NCBI GenBank assembly: GCA_902763555.1
Contig: CACWSI010000005.1
Location: forward strand, 1-50,892
Direction of reading: 5' to 3'
DNA length: 50,892 nt
Source: an uncultured Erysipelotrichaceae bacterium
GTDB lineage: Bacteria > Bacillota_I > Bacilli_A > RFN20 > CAG-826
In this document: positions 26,004 to 33,087 of the stretch, one piece after another
Layout of the letters: every line of letters starts with the position of its first letter
Numbering within the stretch: position 1 is the stretch's first letter
The notes under the pieces: generated by a model
What the model was told of the DNA's origin: nothing
Database searches by the model: none
What the model saw: only the letters and a program-made list of their open reading frames with translations
Made by a program: the position numbers and the translations under genes

Positions 26004-27374
26004 ATGGAAAGCATTAAAAAATTCTTAGCCAATAAATCAATTGGATATTACATTTCTGTCGGCATTGCTCTAATCAGCCTTGTCTTAGGTATTGTTTTCT
26101 TCGCCACAAGTAAAGGCACAGTGCCTAATAGTGCAGCGTCATATGTTACTCAATCAGTGGGTATCTTCTTGCTAGTGGGTGGCATTATTGAAGTCACATT
26201 CTTAGTTTTACCACAATACCGTTTCATCCATTTAATTACTACTTTTATGTATTGCTTATCTCTTGCAACAGAGCTATTGATTTTTGCTCCACTCGTTGCT
26301 GGTAAAGCAAACAACGTTGAATACGAAGGCGGAAATTTCAATTATCACTTATTCTATACAATTGCAATTGTTCTACTTCTTGCTATTTGTATCGCAGCTT
26401 CATTCGTAGGATTTTTCAAATCCGAAGATGGATTAGGTGAAGAGATGAAAATCTCTCCAAAAAATCCTTTAAAAATTGGTGTTGTTGCAGCATGTACTGT
26501 TATAATCATTGGCTCCATCGTTGGAGGTAAGATTATTGAAAACAATATTAGAAAGAGTCTCAATACAGCGGAAGTTGATAATGGAGAAACAGAGATTGAT
26601 TACTCCAAAGATCCACATATTACTGACGAAATGAAGGCAAAAGCAGCAGAATTAAATTATGAATTTAATCCTAAAGAAGTCATCATTAAAGAACAAGAAG
26701 AATATGATTATGATGATGCTGAATTAAAAGGTTTGAACACTAATGGTAAAAGAGATGGTGATCATCATTTAGTCTACTATTTCGAAGGTTCATACATCGA
26801 AGGTTATCAAGGCGACTACTCTCCTTCTTTCGCTAATATCTATCTTTGGGAAGATGGAATGTATGTTGGAAAAATTAAAGACACAACCATTAGAGGATAT
26901 TGGTACAACTCATCACTATTGAACACCGGTAAAGATGCTGAAGGCAAAGACATCAAAGATAAAGTTGTGTTAGTGTCAAACATTAGCAAATATGAATCCA
27001 TGATTTGCCGCGAATCTTCTGGCTTCTATGATTTATCATTATATGCGTTTATTGATATGGGCTGGGGCCAACGTTCAATGTCTCTTTATGGATATTATTA
27101 CTATCCAGATATCGCTACTTTCATCAAATATTCTGATGATGTAGAAGATTTCAAAGTTGGTGATACCCTAGATAAAGGTAAATTCTCAACTCAACACGTT
27201 TTAAGCAATTTCAAATATGGTGGTGTTTTCAAAGCATCAGAAGTTACTTGGACTTGGCCATCAGGCATGCTTGATAGCAATAACAAGTTTGTTGCTGCTG
27301 GCGAATTCGAACTTAAATCAAAATGGGGCGAATTCGAAGCGACCAAAACGATCGTTGTGAAAGACGCTCAATAA
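26004..27374 (+). CDS. Membrane protein partner of the GH3 enzyme
   Basis: 456 residues. About five membrane helices occupy the first ~185 residues, followed by a ~270-residue polar, aromatic-rich extracellular domain ('YYFEGSYIEGYQGDYSPSF', 'NIYLWEDGMYVGKI'). Aromatic-rich beta segments suit glycan binding, but I recognise no family. It starts 14 bases after the GH3 stop behind AAGGAGG and ends at a strong terminator, so the two genes form one operon. A role with the GH3 enzyme at the membrane is inferred from context only. Confidence 0.7.
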   Translation: MESIKKFLANKSIGYYISVGIALISLVLGIVFFATSKGTVPNSAASYVTQSVGIFLLVGGIIEVTFLVLPQYRFIHLITTFMYCLSLATELLIFAPLVAGKANNVEYEGGNFNYHLFYTIAIVLLLAICIAASFVGFFKSEDGLGEEMKISPKNPLKIGVVAACTVIIIGSIVGGKIIENNIRKSLNTAEVDNGETEIDYSKDPHITDEMKAKAAELNYEFNPKEVIIKEQEEYDYDDAELKGLNTNGKRDGDHHLVYYFEGSYIEGYQGDYSPSFANIYLWEDGMYVGKIKDTTIRGYWYNSSLLNTGKDAEGKDIKDKVVLVSNISKYESMICRESSGFYDLSLYAFIDMGWGQRSMSLYGYYYYPDIATFIKYSDDVEDFKVGDTLDKGKFSTQHVLSNFKYGGVFKASEVTWTWPSGMLDSNNKFVAAGEFELKSKWGEFEATKTIVVKDAQ

Positions 27375-27396
27375 AAATAACAAGATTATCAAACTG

Positions 27397-27431
27397 AAGG
27401 TGGCGAGTCCTTGTGGTACGCCACCTTTTTT
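27397..27431 (+). terminator. Terminator of the GH3 operon
   Basis: AAGGTGGCG (27397-27405) pairs with CGCCACCTT (27419-27427), then TTTT. Confidence 0.88.
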
Positions 27432-27571
27432 AAAAGTCATTTACTTAAAAACTCTTAGATAATTGCAAAAACATTGAAATGTAACAACTGTATTATAGTA
27501 AGAGCTAAAAAATATTGTTGCAATCAATAAAAAATGATATTATATGATTGCTTGAAATAGGAGGAATAATA

Positions 27572-29650
27572 ATGAAATTCAAGTGCTTAGCAGGTGTTTT
27601 AATTATGCTTTTCACCGCATCCTTATCACAGGGTAAGTCAGTAGACTATCTGAAAAAAAGCAACAATCTCAATCAGCATTTAGAAGATTTCGAAGAGATT
27701 AATCTTCAGGACAAAGTGTTTAGACACTATTATGGAGAACTAGATGACGAAATTAAGAACGAGTTATCGTTAGAAGATTTCGAAAATGCTTATCAAAATA
27801 GTGAATATCAAATCACTGAGTTTGTAGAAAAACTTAACAAAAAAGATCTGCACATTTCTGGTCCAAGTATTCGTAAAGCGGCAACTTTAAGTCAATATTG
27901 GTATCAGGAATATGAAGATCTGGACTTTATTATCTCAGATAATCATAACGGACACAACAATAATCCGAATTATACTCCGCTTCCAGTCTATGCTTCTTAT
28001 GAAAAAAATAGGTCTTTTGACTTAAGCAGTTCAAGAGATTTTACCTTTGATAGGGTACATAATCCAGAATTACCAGAATATGATGCTGGAATATCAGCAT
28101 ATTATAGCTATTTCCTTAGAGAAGGTGATATCGTTTGGGATTGCGCTTCATTTATTAGCCAAGACCCCACTAACCTAATTACTCATGCGGGTCTTATCGT
28201 TAATATGAATAAAGATGGTGTATATTGGGATGCGTCTAACAATCCAACTTATTTCCAATTTATTGAAACCATAGAGTCTGTCGCAAGTGGCGTAAGGTTT
28301 GGATATCTTGACGATAATAGAATATTGAGAAATGGAACCCGAGTCCTTCGCTCTACAGTTGCCACACCTGAACAGGTCGATACAGCTATTGACTTTATGT
28401 TCAGCCAACTGGGAAAAGATTACAATCTCGATATTTCCTATAGTGGTCCTGTTCCTGGTAGCACTAGAAATTCTTGGTATTGCACGCAATTAGTATTTTC
28501 TGCTTTCTATAGCGCTGGTGTGAACTTGTGTGAAAATTGGTATCATAATAACTATTACGGATATGGCGGAACTGTTTCTGGACCAGTTACAGGTAGTATG
28601 TTTTATCATTCTATGACTGTTGAAGAAATTGGATTCTACACAATGAATAAACCATTCCCAACATTAAGCGTTTCAAATAAGAGTGGATCGACATGGAAAA
28701 TTGATATCACCAATACCTTTGGCTATCCGATTTGTGTTAGCTATACACCATCAATGTATTTTTGGGGTGATATTATCAACGATTTCACAAATAAGACCTT
28801 AGCGGATATTTATTTAGCTTCATATGAAACAAGAACAGTTGATGTCACAGAAAATGGGCTTGCAACCTCAATTCTTGCATATGTTATTGTAGATGGTGAA
28901 GCATGTGTAACTATTGCAAACGAACTATCTAATAGTCCAAAAAGCTTGTTTGAAGTTAACTACGTTAAATCATTTTCAGGCGTTCATTACCAATTTGGCA
29001 GGGATAGTGAGAGCAATTATCAATTACAAATTAGTAATAGTTCAGGCTCTAGTATTTCATATAGAACATCCGGCAATATTCTAAGGAGCAACGGCGAAGT
29101 AGATAAATTCTGCTTTAAAGAAGATTTTACAAATTATTCTTTCACCGTCTATAATGGCGACACATATTTCCAAAAGGTGAATGCTAATTCTGAAAAATAT
29201 TTTGCAATAAGAAAAGCGAATACTGGTAGTGGACAAAATCAAGTAATCAATATGATTAAATTTGAAGTCAACAAAACCACAAACAAAGTCACAGTTACAG
29301 AGAAAACTAGTGATGTAAAAGCGATTTTCTTGAGATTAAGCATAATCAAAAAAAGTGGCACAAAGTGGACTATTCGAGTAAGAAATCTATATAACTCAGG
29401 ACAGTATTTTTATTACAACACGAAAATGTGCAATTATAATGATGCCAAGAATTGGACAGGATTATCAAATGTACCTAGCAATCCTATTTATATTTCTTCA
29501 AACGGATATAAAGACGTCGAAATAAGCGAAAACTGGTTTGCGACCTCAATCACGTTTAGAGTTGACTTAAATGGTAAAAAGTATATCAGTTATGCTGATG
29601 GCTTAAACGCAAGTACCAAGTCACTAAATTTTTATACAAACATTAAATAA
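27572..29650 (+). CDS. Secreted YiiX-like (permuted NlpC/P60) amidase with beta repeats
   Basis: From ATG 27572 (AGGAGG 27559-27564) the protein has 692 residues with a cleavable-type signal peptide. Residues ~175-345 match the permuted papain-like YiiX/YaeF family: 'EGDIVWDCASF', His205 in 'LITHAGLIVN', 'RVLRSTVATPEQV', and Cys304 in 'WYCTQLVFSAFY'. The order is His before Cys, the hallmark of permutation. Two similar beta modules follow (~365-460 and ~585-690), each with 'SG..WKI/TI', an 'ENxxATSI' segment and 'SxKSL'; a different module lies between them. Relatives cleave amide or lipid-amide bonds, often on the cell wall. The target is unknown. No anchor was found. Confidence 0.8.
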   Translation: MKFKCLAGVLIMLFTASLSQGKSVDYLKKSNNLNQHLEDFEEINLQDKVFRHYYGELDDEIKNELSLEDFENAYQNSEYQITEFVEKLNKKDLHISGPSIRKAATLSQYWYQEYEDLDFIISDNHNGHNNNPNYTPLPVYASYEKNRSFDLSSSRDFTFDRVHNPELPEYDAGISAYYSYFLREGDIVWDCASFISQDPTNLITHAGLIVNMNKDGVYWDASNNPTYFQFIETIESVASGVRFGYLDDNRILRNGTRVLRSTVATPEQVDTAIDFMFSQLGKDYNLDISYSGPVPGSTRNSWYCTQLVFSAFYSAGVNLCENWYHNNYYGYGGTVSGPVTGSMFYHSMTVEEIGFYTMNKPFPTLSVSNKSGSTWKIDITNTFGYPICVSYTPSMYFWGDIINDFTNKTLADIYLASYETRTVDVTENGLATSILAYVIVDGEACVTIANELSNSPKSLFEVNYVKSFSGVHYQFGRDSESNYQLQISNSSGSSISYRTSGNILRSNGEVDKFCFKEDFTNYSFTVYNGDTYFQKVNANSEKYFAIRKANTGSGQNQVINMIKFEVNKTTNKVTVTEKTSDVKAIFLRLSIIKKSGTKWTIRVRNLYNSGQYFYYNTKMCNYNDAKNWTGLSNVPSNPIYISSNGYKDVEISENWFATSITFRVDLNGKKYISYADGLNASTKSLNFYTNIK

Positions 29651-29676
29651 TCAGTCAATAGACGTTTAAGATTCTG

Positions 29677-29710
29677 GTGGCATATTGGAAACGATATGCC
29701 ACTTTTATTT
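29677..29710 (+). terminator. Terminator after the YiiX-like gene
   Basis: GTGGCATAT (29677-29685), eight-base loop, ATATGCCAC (29694-29702), then TTTTATTT. Confidence 0.85.
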
Positions 29711-29737
29711 GCAAACGAAAAAAAGTTTATATATCAT
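29709..29737 (+). promoter_or_regulatory. tmRNA promoter
   Basis: TTGCAA (29709-29714), 17-bp spacer, TATCAT (29732-29737). The predicted transcript start lies a few bases before the mature 5' end at 29748. Confidence 0.6.
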
Positions 29738-29747
29738 ATACGCACAT

Positions 29748-30141
29748 GGGGTCGTATTGGTTTCGACCAGGAATGGTTAGGCTCTAACTGCAGTCGAGTG
29801 ATGACGTTATCATCAAAACAAAAATAACTGACAACAGTTATATGAGAGCTCCAAGAGCTCAACAACTCTGCTTAGCTTAATTTAGCTCCCGACATAGGGT
29901 CCGACGCATGGCGCCGGGCAGAGCATCCCCCAAGGTTTTATCCTTTCACGCTTGGGTAGGATGTCATACCAAAAGGATAGGTGTCTAGAGTCGATAAGTT
30001 ACTAGCGCCGAAATTCCGTTTATCTCGCACGTCCTAGTGAGTCGATATACGAAAGCGTGTTAAATCTTAATATCGTCTAAACTGTAGACGTTATTGAAGA
30101 GCCTTCTTGGGACAGGAGTTCAATTCTCCTCGGCTCCACCA
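29748..30141 (+). ncRNA. ssrA: Transfer-messenger RNA (tmRNA)
   Basis: The RNA has 394 bases. The 5' GGGGTCG pairs with CGGCTCC before the encoded 3' CCA (30139-30141). The tRNA-like D/T-arm sequences 'TTCGACCAGGAATGG' and 'GACAGGAGTTCAATTCTCCT' are present. The tag reading frame is the only open one after AAATAACT: GAC at 29830 to TAA at 29878-29880, giving the 16-residue tag DNSYMRAPRAQQLCLA. tmRNA with SmpB rescues stalled ribosomes and marks the product for proteolysis. The tag starts with Asp and ends Cys-Leu-Ala rather than the common Leu-Ala-Ala. The promoter and terminator flank it closely. Confidence 0.93.
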
Positions 30142-30153
30142 AAATGAACAAAT

Positions 30154-30181
30154 AGTCATCGAAAGATGGCTTTTTATTTTT
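30154..30181 (+). terminator. tmRNA terminator
   Basis: AGTCATC (30154-30160), GAAA tetraloop, GATGGCT (30165-30171), then TTTTATTTTT. Confidence 0.85.
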
Positions 30182-30252
30182 CAAATATGTGTAATGCAAA
30201 ATGCTTTACAATGTGTGTATAAGAATTTATAATATTACTGAGGAAAATATAA

Positions 30253-30516
30253 ATGGCTACGATAAACATTAGGGTAGATGATGGATTAAAGAAACAATCA
30301 GAAATGATCTTCGATGCGTTAGGGGTAAGCATGACGGCTGCCATGACTATATTTTTAAAAGCGGTTGTTAGAACCAAAAGCATACCTTTTTCCTTAGAAA
30401 TACCCAATGATGAAACACTTAAAGCATTTAAAGAAGTTGATGATATTTCTTCTGGGAAGGCAAAGGCTAAGAAGTATTCTAGCGCTGCTGAGCTCAAGAA
30501 AGATTTAAAGAAGTAA
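30253..30516 (+). CDS. RelB/DinJ-family antitoxin, orphan
   Basis: An 87-residue protein with the RelB/DinJ ribbon-helix-helix start 'MATINIRVDDGLKKQSEMIFDALGVSMTAAMTIFLKAVV' and a charged C-terminal tail that would bind a RelE/YafQ-type toxin. RHH antitoxins dimerise, bind DNA and neutralise the ribonuclease toxin. No RelE-like ORF follows; a terminator comes seven bases after the stop. It is therefore an orphan, or the toxin gene has been lost. The ribosome site is AGGAAA. Confidence 0.88.
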   Translation: MATINIRVDDGLKKQSEMIFDALGVSMTAAMTIFLKAVVRTKSIPFSLEIPNDETLKAFKEVDDISSGKAKAKKYSSAAELKKDLKK

Positions 30517-30523
30517 AACAAAA

Positions 30524-30557
30524 CCAGGCATCACATCAGCCTGGCTTTGCTTTTTTA
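30524..30557 (+). terminator. Terminator after the antitoxin gene
   Basis: CCAGGC (30524-30529) pairs with GCCTGG (30539-30544), then CTTTGCTTTTTT. Confidence 0.75.
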
Positions 30558-30568
30558 TGACTTAATAA

Positions 30569-30736
30569 TTACTTTGCAGCGACCTTCGCGCTTGTGAAGA
30601 CATTGATTTGATTGACCTCAACATTTTTAAGCTTGCTGATCTCAATTTTGAAATCGCCTTCAGGAAGAGCAAAATTACTAAGCACCTGCGATACTCAGCT
30701 TACGAATAAGGTGTGCCTTAAAAACAGACTTTTCCA
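30569..30736 (-). pseudogene. Frameshifted small ORF with intact ribosome site
   Basis: On the minus strand an ATG (30736) sits eight bases after AAGGAG. It reads 19 codons (begins MEKSVFKAHLIRKLS) to TAG near 30677. Shifting one base gives a clean 37-codon continuation (contains ALPEGDFKIEISKLKN, ends TSAKVAAK) to the TAA at 30569-30571. Together they would make a ~57-residue protein, so a small indel around 30677-30682 seems to have broken it. I do not recognise the family. It converges on the antitoxin gene. Confidence 0.45.
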
Positions 30737-30891
30737 TATAAGGACTCCTTTATGTTATTTTAAGCACTTATAATTCTACCACTCACGAGCGCGTATGTGC
30801 ATTCAAAAGTCTATTTACATTCGCACGTGTTTACATATTTTTGAAAATGGCACATGTATGTAGTTTTGATAATAAGAATATAAATTTTTTG

Positions 30892-30919
30892 TTGCGCATT
30901 TCTTTGATAGTGCTAAACT
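30892..30919 (+). promoter_or_regulatory. Promoter of the ABC-transporter leader
   Basis: TTGCGC (30892-30897), 16-bp spacer, then an extended -10 TG-C-TAAACT (30911-30919). This predicts a start near 30926 and a ~200-nt leader before the ATG at 31128. Confidence 0.45.
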
Positions 30920-30923
30920 TATA

Positions 30924-31107
30924 GCCAAGTAAAATTATGAAAAGAGCATTTTATTACTTTTATAGCTACTATTATCCAAGAGGTAATCAATAATCTTGGC
31001 CTTTTAGCTATTAAGGTGTTATTGATTACAAGGACTTAATCAATGGCACTGGTAATAAAGAAAATGAATTATTAATTGGTGCCAAACAGGACACCAATTT
31101 TTTATTT
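30924..31107 (+). promoter_or_regulatory. Structured leader with terminator/antiterminator (riboswitch or divergent T-box candidate)
   Basis: CCAAGA (30976-30981) pairs with TCTTGG (30994-30999). Its 12-base loop contains GTAATCAATAA, the exact complement of TTATTGATTAC (31019-31029), so it can form a pseudoknot. ATTGATTA (31021-31028) can instead pair with TAATCAAT (31037-31044). That hairpin abuts an antiterminator, GGCACTGG/TAATAA (31045-31058) with TTATTA/ATTGGTGCC (31069-31083). The antiterminator excludes the terminator AATTGGTG (31074-31081)/CACCAATT (31092-31099) followed by TTTTATTT. TGGCAC (31044-31049) resembles the tRNA-binding TGGNACC of T-boxes. No known aptamer consensus was recognised. 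Confidence 0.6.
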
Positions 31108-31127
31108 CATTAAGGAGGACAAATAAA

Positions 31128-32108
31128 ATGAAAAAAGAAAAACTATTAACGCTCTTACCACTTATGCTTACACCATTTATGATGACAGGTTGTAACAATG
31201 ACAGCACTGATATTGGTATTCTCCAATTCGGTGAATTCGCAGCCTTAGACGATGCTAGAGAAGGCTTTATTCAAGGCCTTAAAGATGCAGGCTTCGGCGA
31301 TTTAAAATTTGATATTCAAAACGCTAAAGCAACTGCTGCCACAAACTCTACATTAGCCAAAGGTATGGCAAGTAAAAAGCACAAACTCAATTTAGCAATT
31401 GCTACTCCATGTGCGACAGCCTTAAAAGCCGCTCAAGAAAATATCGGTTCTACAACTCCATTATTATTCACTGCTGTGACAGATCCAGTTGGTGCTGGCT
31501 TATTAAAAGACAATAATGCTCCAGAAGGTTTCGTTACTGGTACAAGTGACCTTCAACCAGAAGAAGCATTAGGCAATCAAATTAAATTAACAAAGAAAAT
31601 GATTCCAGATGCCAAAAAGTTAGGTATCTTCTACTGCGCTAATGAACAAAATTCACGTGTGCAAGCTCAAATGGCTTCAGAAGTTGCTAAAGCTGAAGGC
31701 TTAGAAGTTGTTGAAAAGACATGTGTTGATCAATTCACCATCAAAACAAACATCGCTGAATTAGCCGCGGATGTGGATGCGATTTGGATTCCAACTGATA
31801 ACACAGTCGCTAGTAATATGGCAAAAGTCAAAGACGGCTTAGGACAAAATAAAACATTAGTCATCGTTGGTGAAGAAGGTATGCTTGATGGTGGTCAAGT
31901 GACTGTTTCTATCTCCTACTATGATTTAGGTGTTAAGACCGCTGAATTAGCAGCAAAGATCTTAAAAGGTACCGCTGTTAAAGATATCCCAGTCTTCTTC
32001 AACACTGCAGATACATGTTCTTACACATTCAGTAAAAAGAATTTAGAAGATGCTGGTTTCAAAACTGAAGACTTACCATCAGAATTCCCTTGGAAAGAAG
32101 CTAAATAA
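31128..32108 (+). CDS. ABC transporter substrate-binding lipoprotein (TrpX/PF04392 type)
   Basis: 326 residues. The lipobox is 'MMTGC' (Cys22). The body has the two-lobed PF04392 pattern: 'IGILQFGEFAALDDAREGFIQGL', 'NLAIATPCATALKAAQ', 'LFTAVTDPVGAGL', 'GTSDLQP', 'LGIFYCANEQNS', 'DAIWIPTDNTVASN' and 'YYDLGVKTAELAAKIL'. Characterised relatives include the Streptococcus TrpX system for tryptophan/tyrosine uptake. It is the first gene of a three-gene operon with a permease and an ATPase, read from AAGGAGG (31112-31118) just after a leader terminator. Tryptophan is the best guess at the ligand but is not shown. Confidence 0.9.
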   Translation: MKKEKLLTLLPLMLTPFMMTGCNNDSTDIGILQFGEFAALDDAREGFIQGLKDAGFGDLKFDIQNAKATAATNSTLAKGMASKKHKLNLAIATPCATALKAAQENIGSTTPLLFTAVTDPVGAGLLKDNNAPEGFVTGTSDLQPEEALGNQIKLTKKMIPDAKKLGIFYCANEQNSRVQAQMASEVAKAEGLEVVEKTCVDQFTIKTNIAELAADVDAIWIPTDNTVASNMAKVKDGLGQNKTLVIVGEEGMLDGGQVTVSISYYDLGVKTAELAAKILKGTAVKDIPVFFNTADTCSYTFSKKNLEDAGFKTEDLPSEFPWKEAK

Positions 32109-32110
32109 AC

Positions 32111-33085
32111 ATGGATATTACTGAGCTAATACGTTTGACATTAAGCATGGGTCTTCCATGCTGTCTATTGGCCCTAGGTGTATTCTTAACATTCAGGATA
32201 CTCGATTTCGCTGATATGACCGCTGAAGGAAGTTTGTTAATCGGTGGGGCAGCTTGTGCCTTAATGATTACTAAAAACGTTCCTCCTCTTATTGCGACAT
32301 TTGTCGGTATGCTTGCCGGTGGTGTGTGCGGTTTTATCACTGGATTTCTAAATCGAGTGCTTAAAATACCTAAGCTATTAAGTGGTATTATCACCATGAC
32401 CGCTTCTGGTTCTATTGCCTTATTATTATTTGGCCTAGCCAATGGTAGAATCTTTGCTTCAGAGATTAACGGCATTGATAACTCTAAAACAATCTTTGGC
32501 TTCTTAAATCCAAAGATATTCCATGGTTGGCAACAAGTAATGGTAGTCGCGGTTATCGTCGCCATAGTCTTAGCGGTTGCCTATTTCTTCTTTGGTACTG
32601 AATATGGTATGGCCATACGTGCCACTGGTATCAATGAGAAAATGGCCAAATCACAAGGCATTAATACTACAGTTACCACAATTATATGTGTTTCCATTAG
32701 TAACGCTTTAATCGGCTTAGCAGGCGCTCTTATTGCCCAAATCGATAGTGGCATGAACGCACAAGGTGCGACTGGTTATCTTGTTGTCGGCTTAGCAAGT
32801 ATTCTTATCGGTGAAACATTATTTGGTAAAAGATCGTTTAAAAACGCTCTTATATCCATTAGTTTAGGTTCAATACTATACTTCGCTATCATCATGCTTG
32901 CTACCCAAGTATTCAAGATGCCAACAGACTTAACTAAATTACTATATGCTTTCTTAATCGCTTTAGCGCTTTGCCTTCCAATGATTAAGCAAGCAATCTT
33001 AAAACTTTGGGCACGAATTTCACCGCCTATAAAGAGATTCTTTAAAAAGTTATTTGTTAGAAAGAAAAAGAAGGAGGCTGAATAA
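32111..33085 (+). CDS. ABC transporter permease (TrpY type)
   Basis: 324 residues with about eight to nine membrane helices and a lysine-rich C-terminus (RKKKKEAE). It resembles the branched-chain/ribose permease fold (BPD_transp_2) that accompanies PF04392 binding proteins. Recognisable segments are 'RILDFADMTAEGSLLIGGA', 'GMAIRATGINEKMAKSQGIN' (coupling loop to the ATPase) and 'VGLASILIGETLFG'. It begins two bases after the binding-protein stop and lacks a strong ribosome site, suggesting coupled translation. It forms the transmembrane channel of the uptake system. Confidence 0.9.
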   Translation: MDITELIRLTLSMGLPCCLLALGVFLTFRILDFADMTAEGSLLIGGAACALMITKNVPPLIATFVGMLAGGVCGFITGFLNRVLKIPKLLSGIITMTASGSIALLLFGLANGRIFASEINGIDNSKTIFGFLNPKIFHGWQQVMVVAVIVAIVLAVAYFFFGTEYGMAIRATGINEKMAKSQGINTTVTTIICVSISNALIGLAGALIAQIDSGMNAQGATGYLVVGLASILIGETLFGKRSFKNALISISLGSILYFAIIMLATQVFKMPTDLTKLLYAFLIALALCLPMIKQAILKLWARISPPIKRFFKKLFVRKKKKEAE

Positions 33086-33087
33086 CT

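Noticed and set aside
30517-30570. RelE/YafQ toxin partner for the antitoxin
   Set aside because: No ORF follows in the same direction; a terminator comes within ten bases.
30924-31107. Canonical T-box or preQ1 riboswitch call
   Set aside because: TGGCAC and a TAGCTAC word are suggestive, but the full AGGGTGGNACCGCG motif, a specifier stem and the preQ1 A-rich tail are missing; kept as an unassigned switch.
32101-32565. 154-codon minus-strand ORF
   Set aside because: Antisense to the ABC permease, which is unambiguous.
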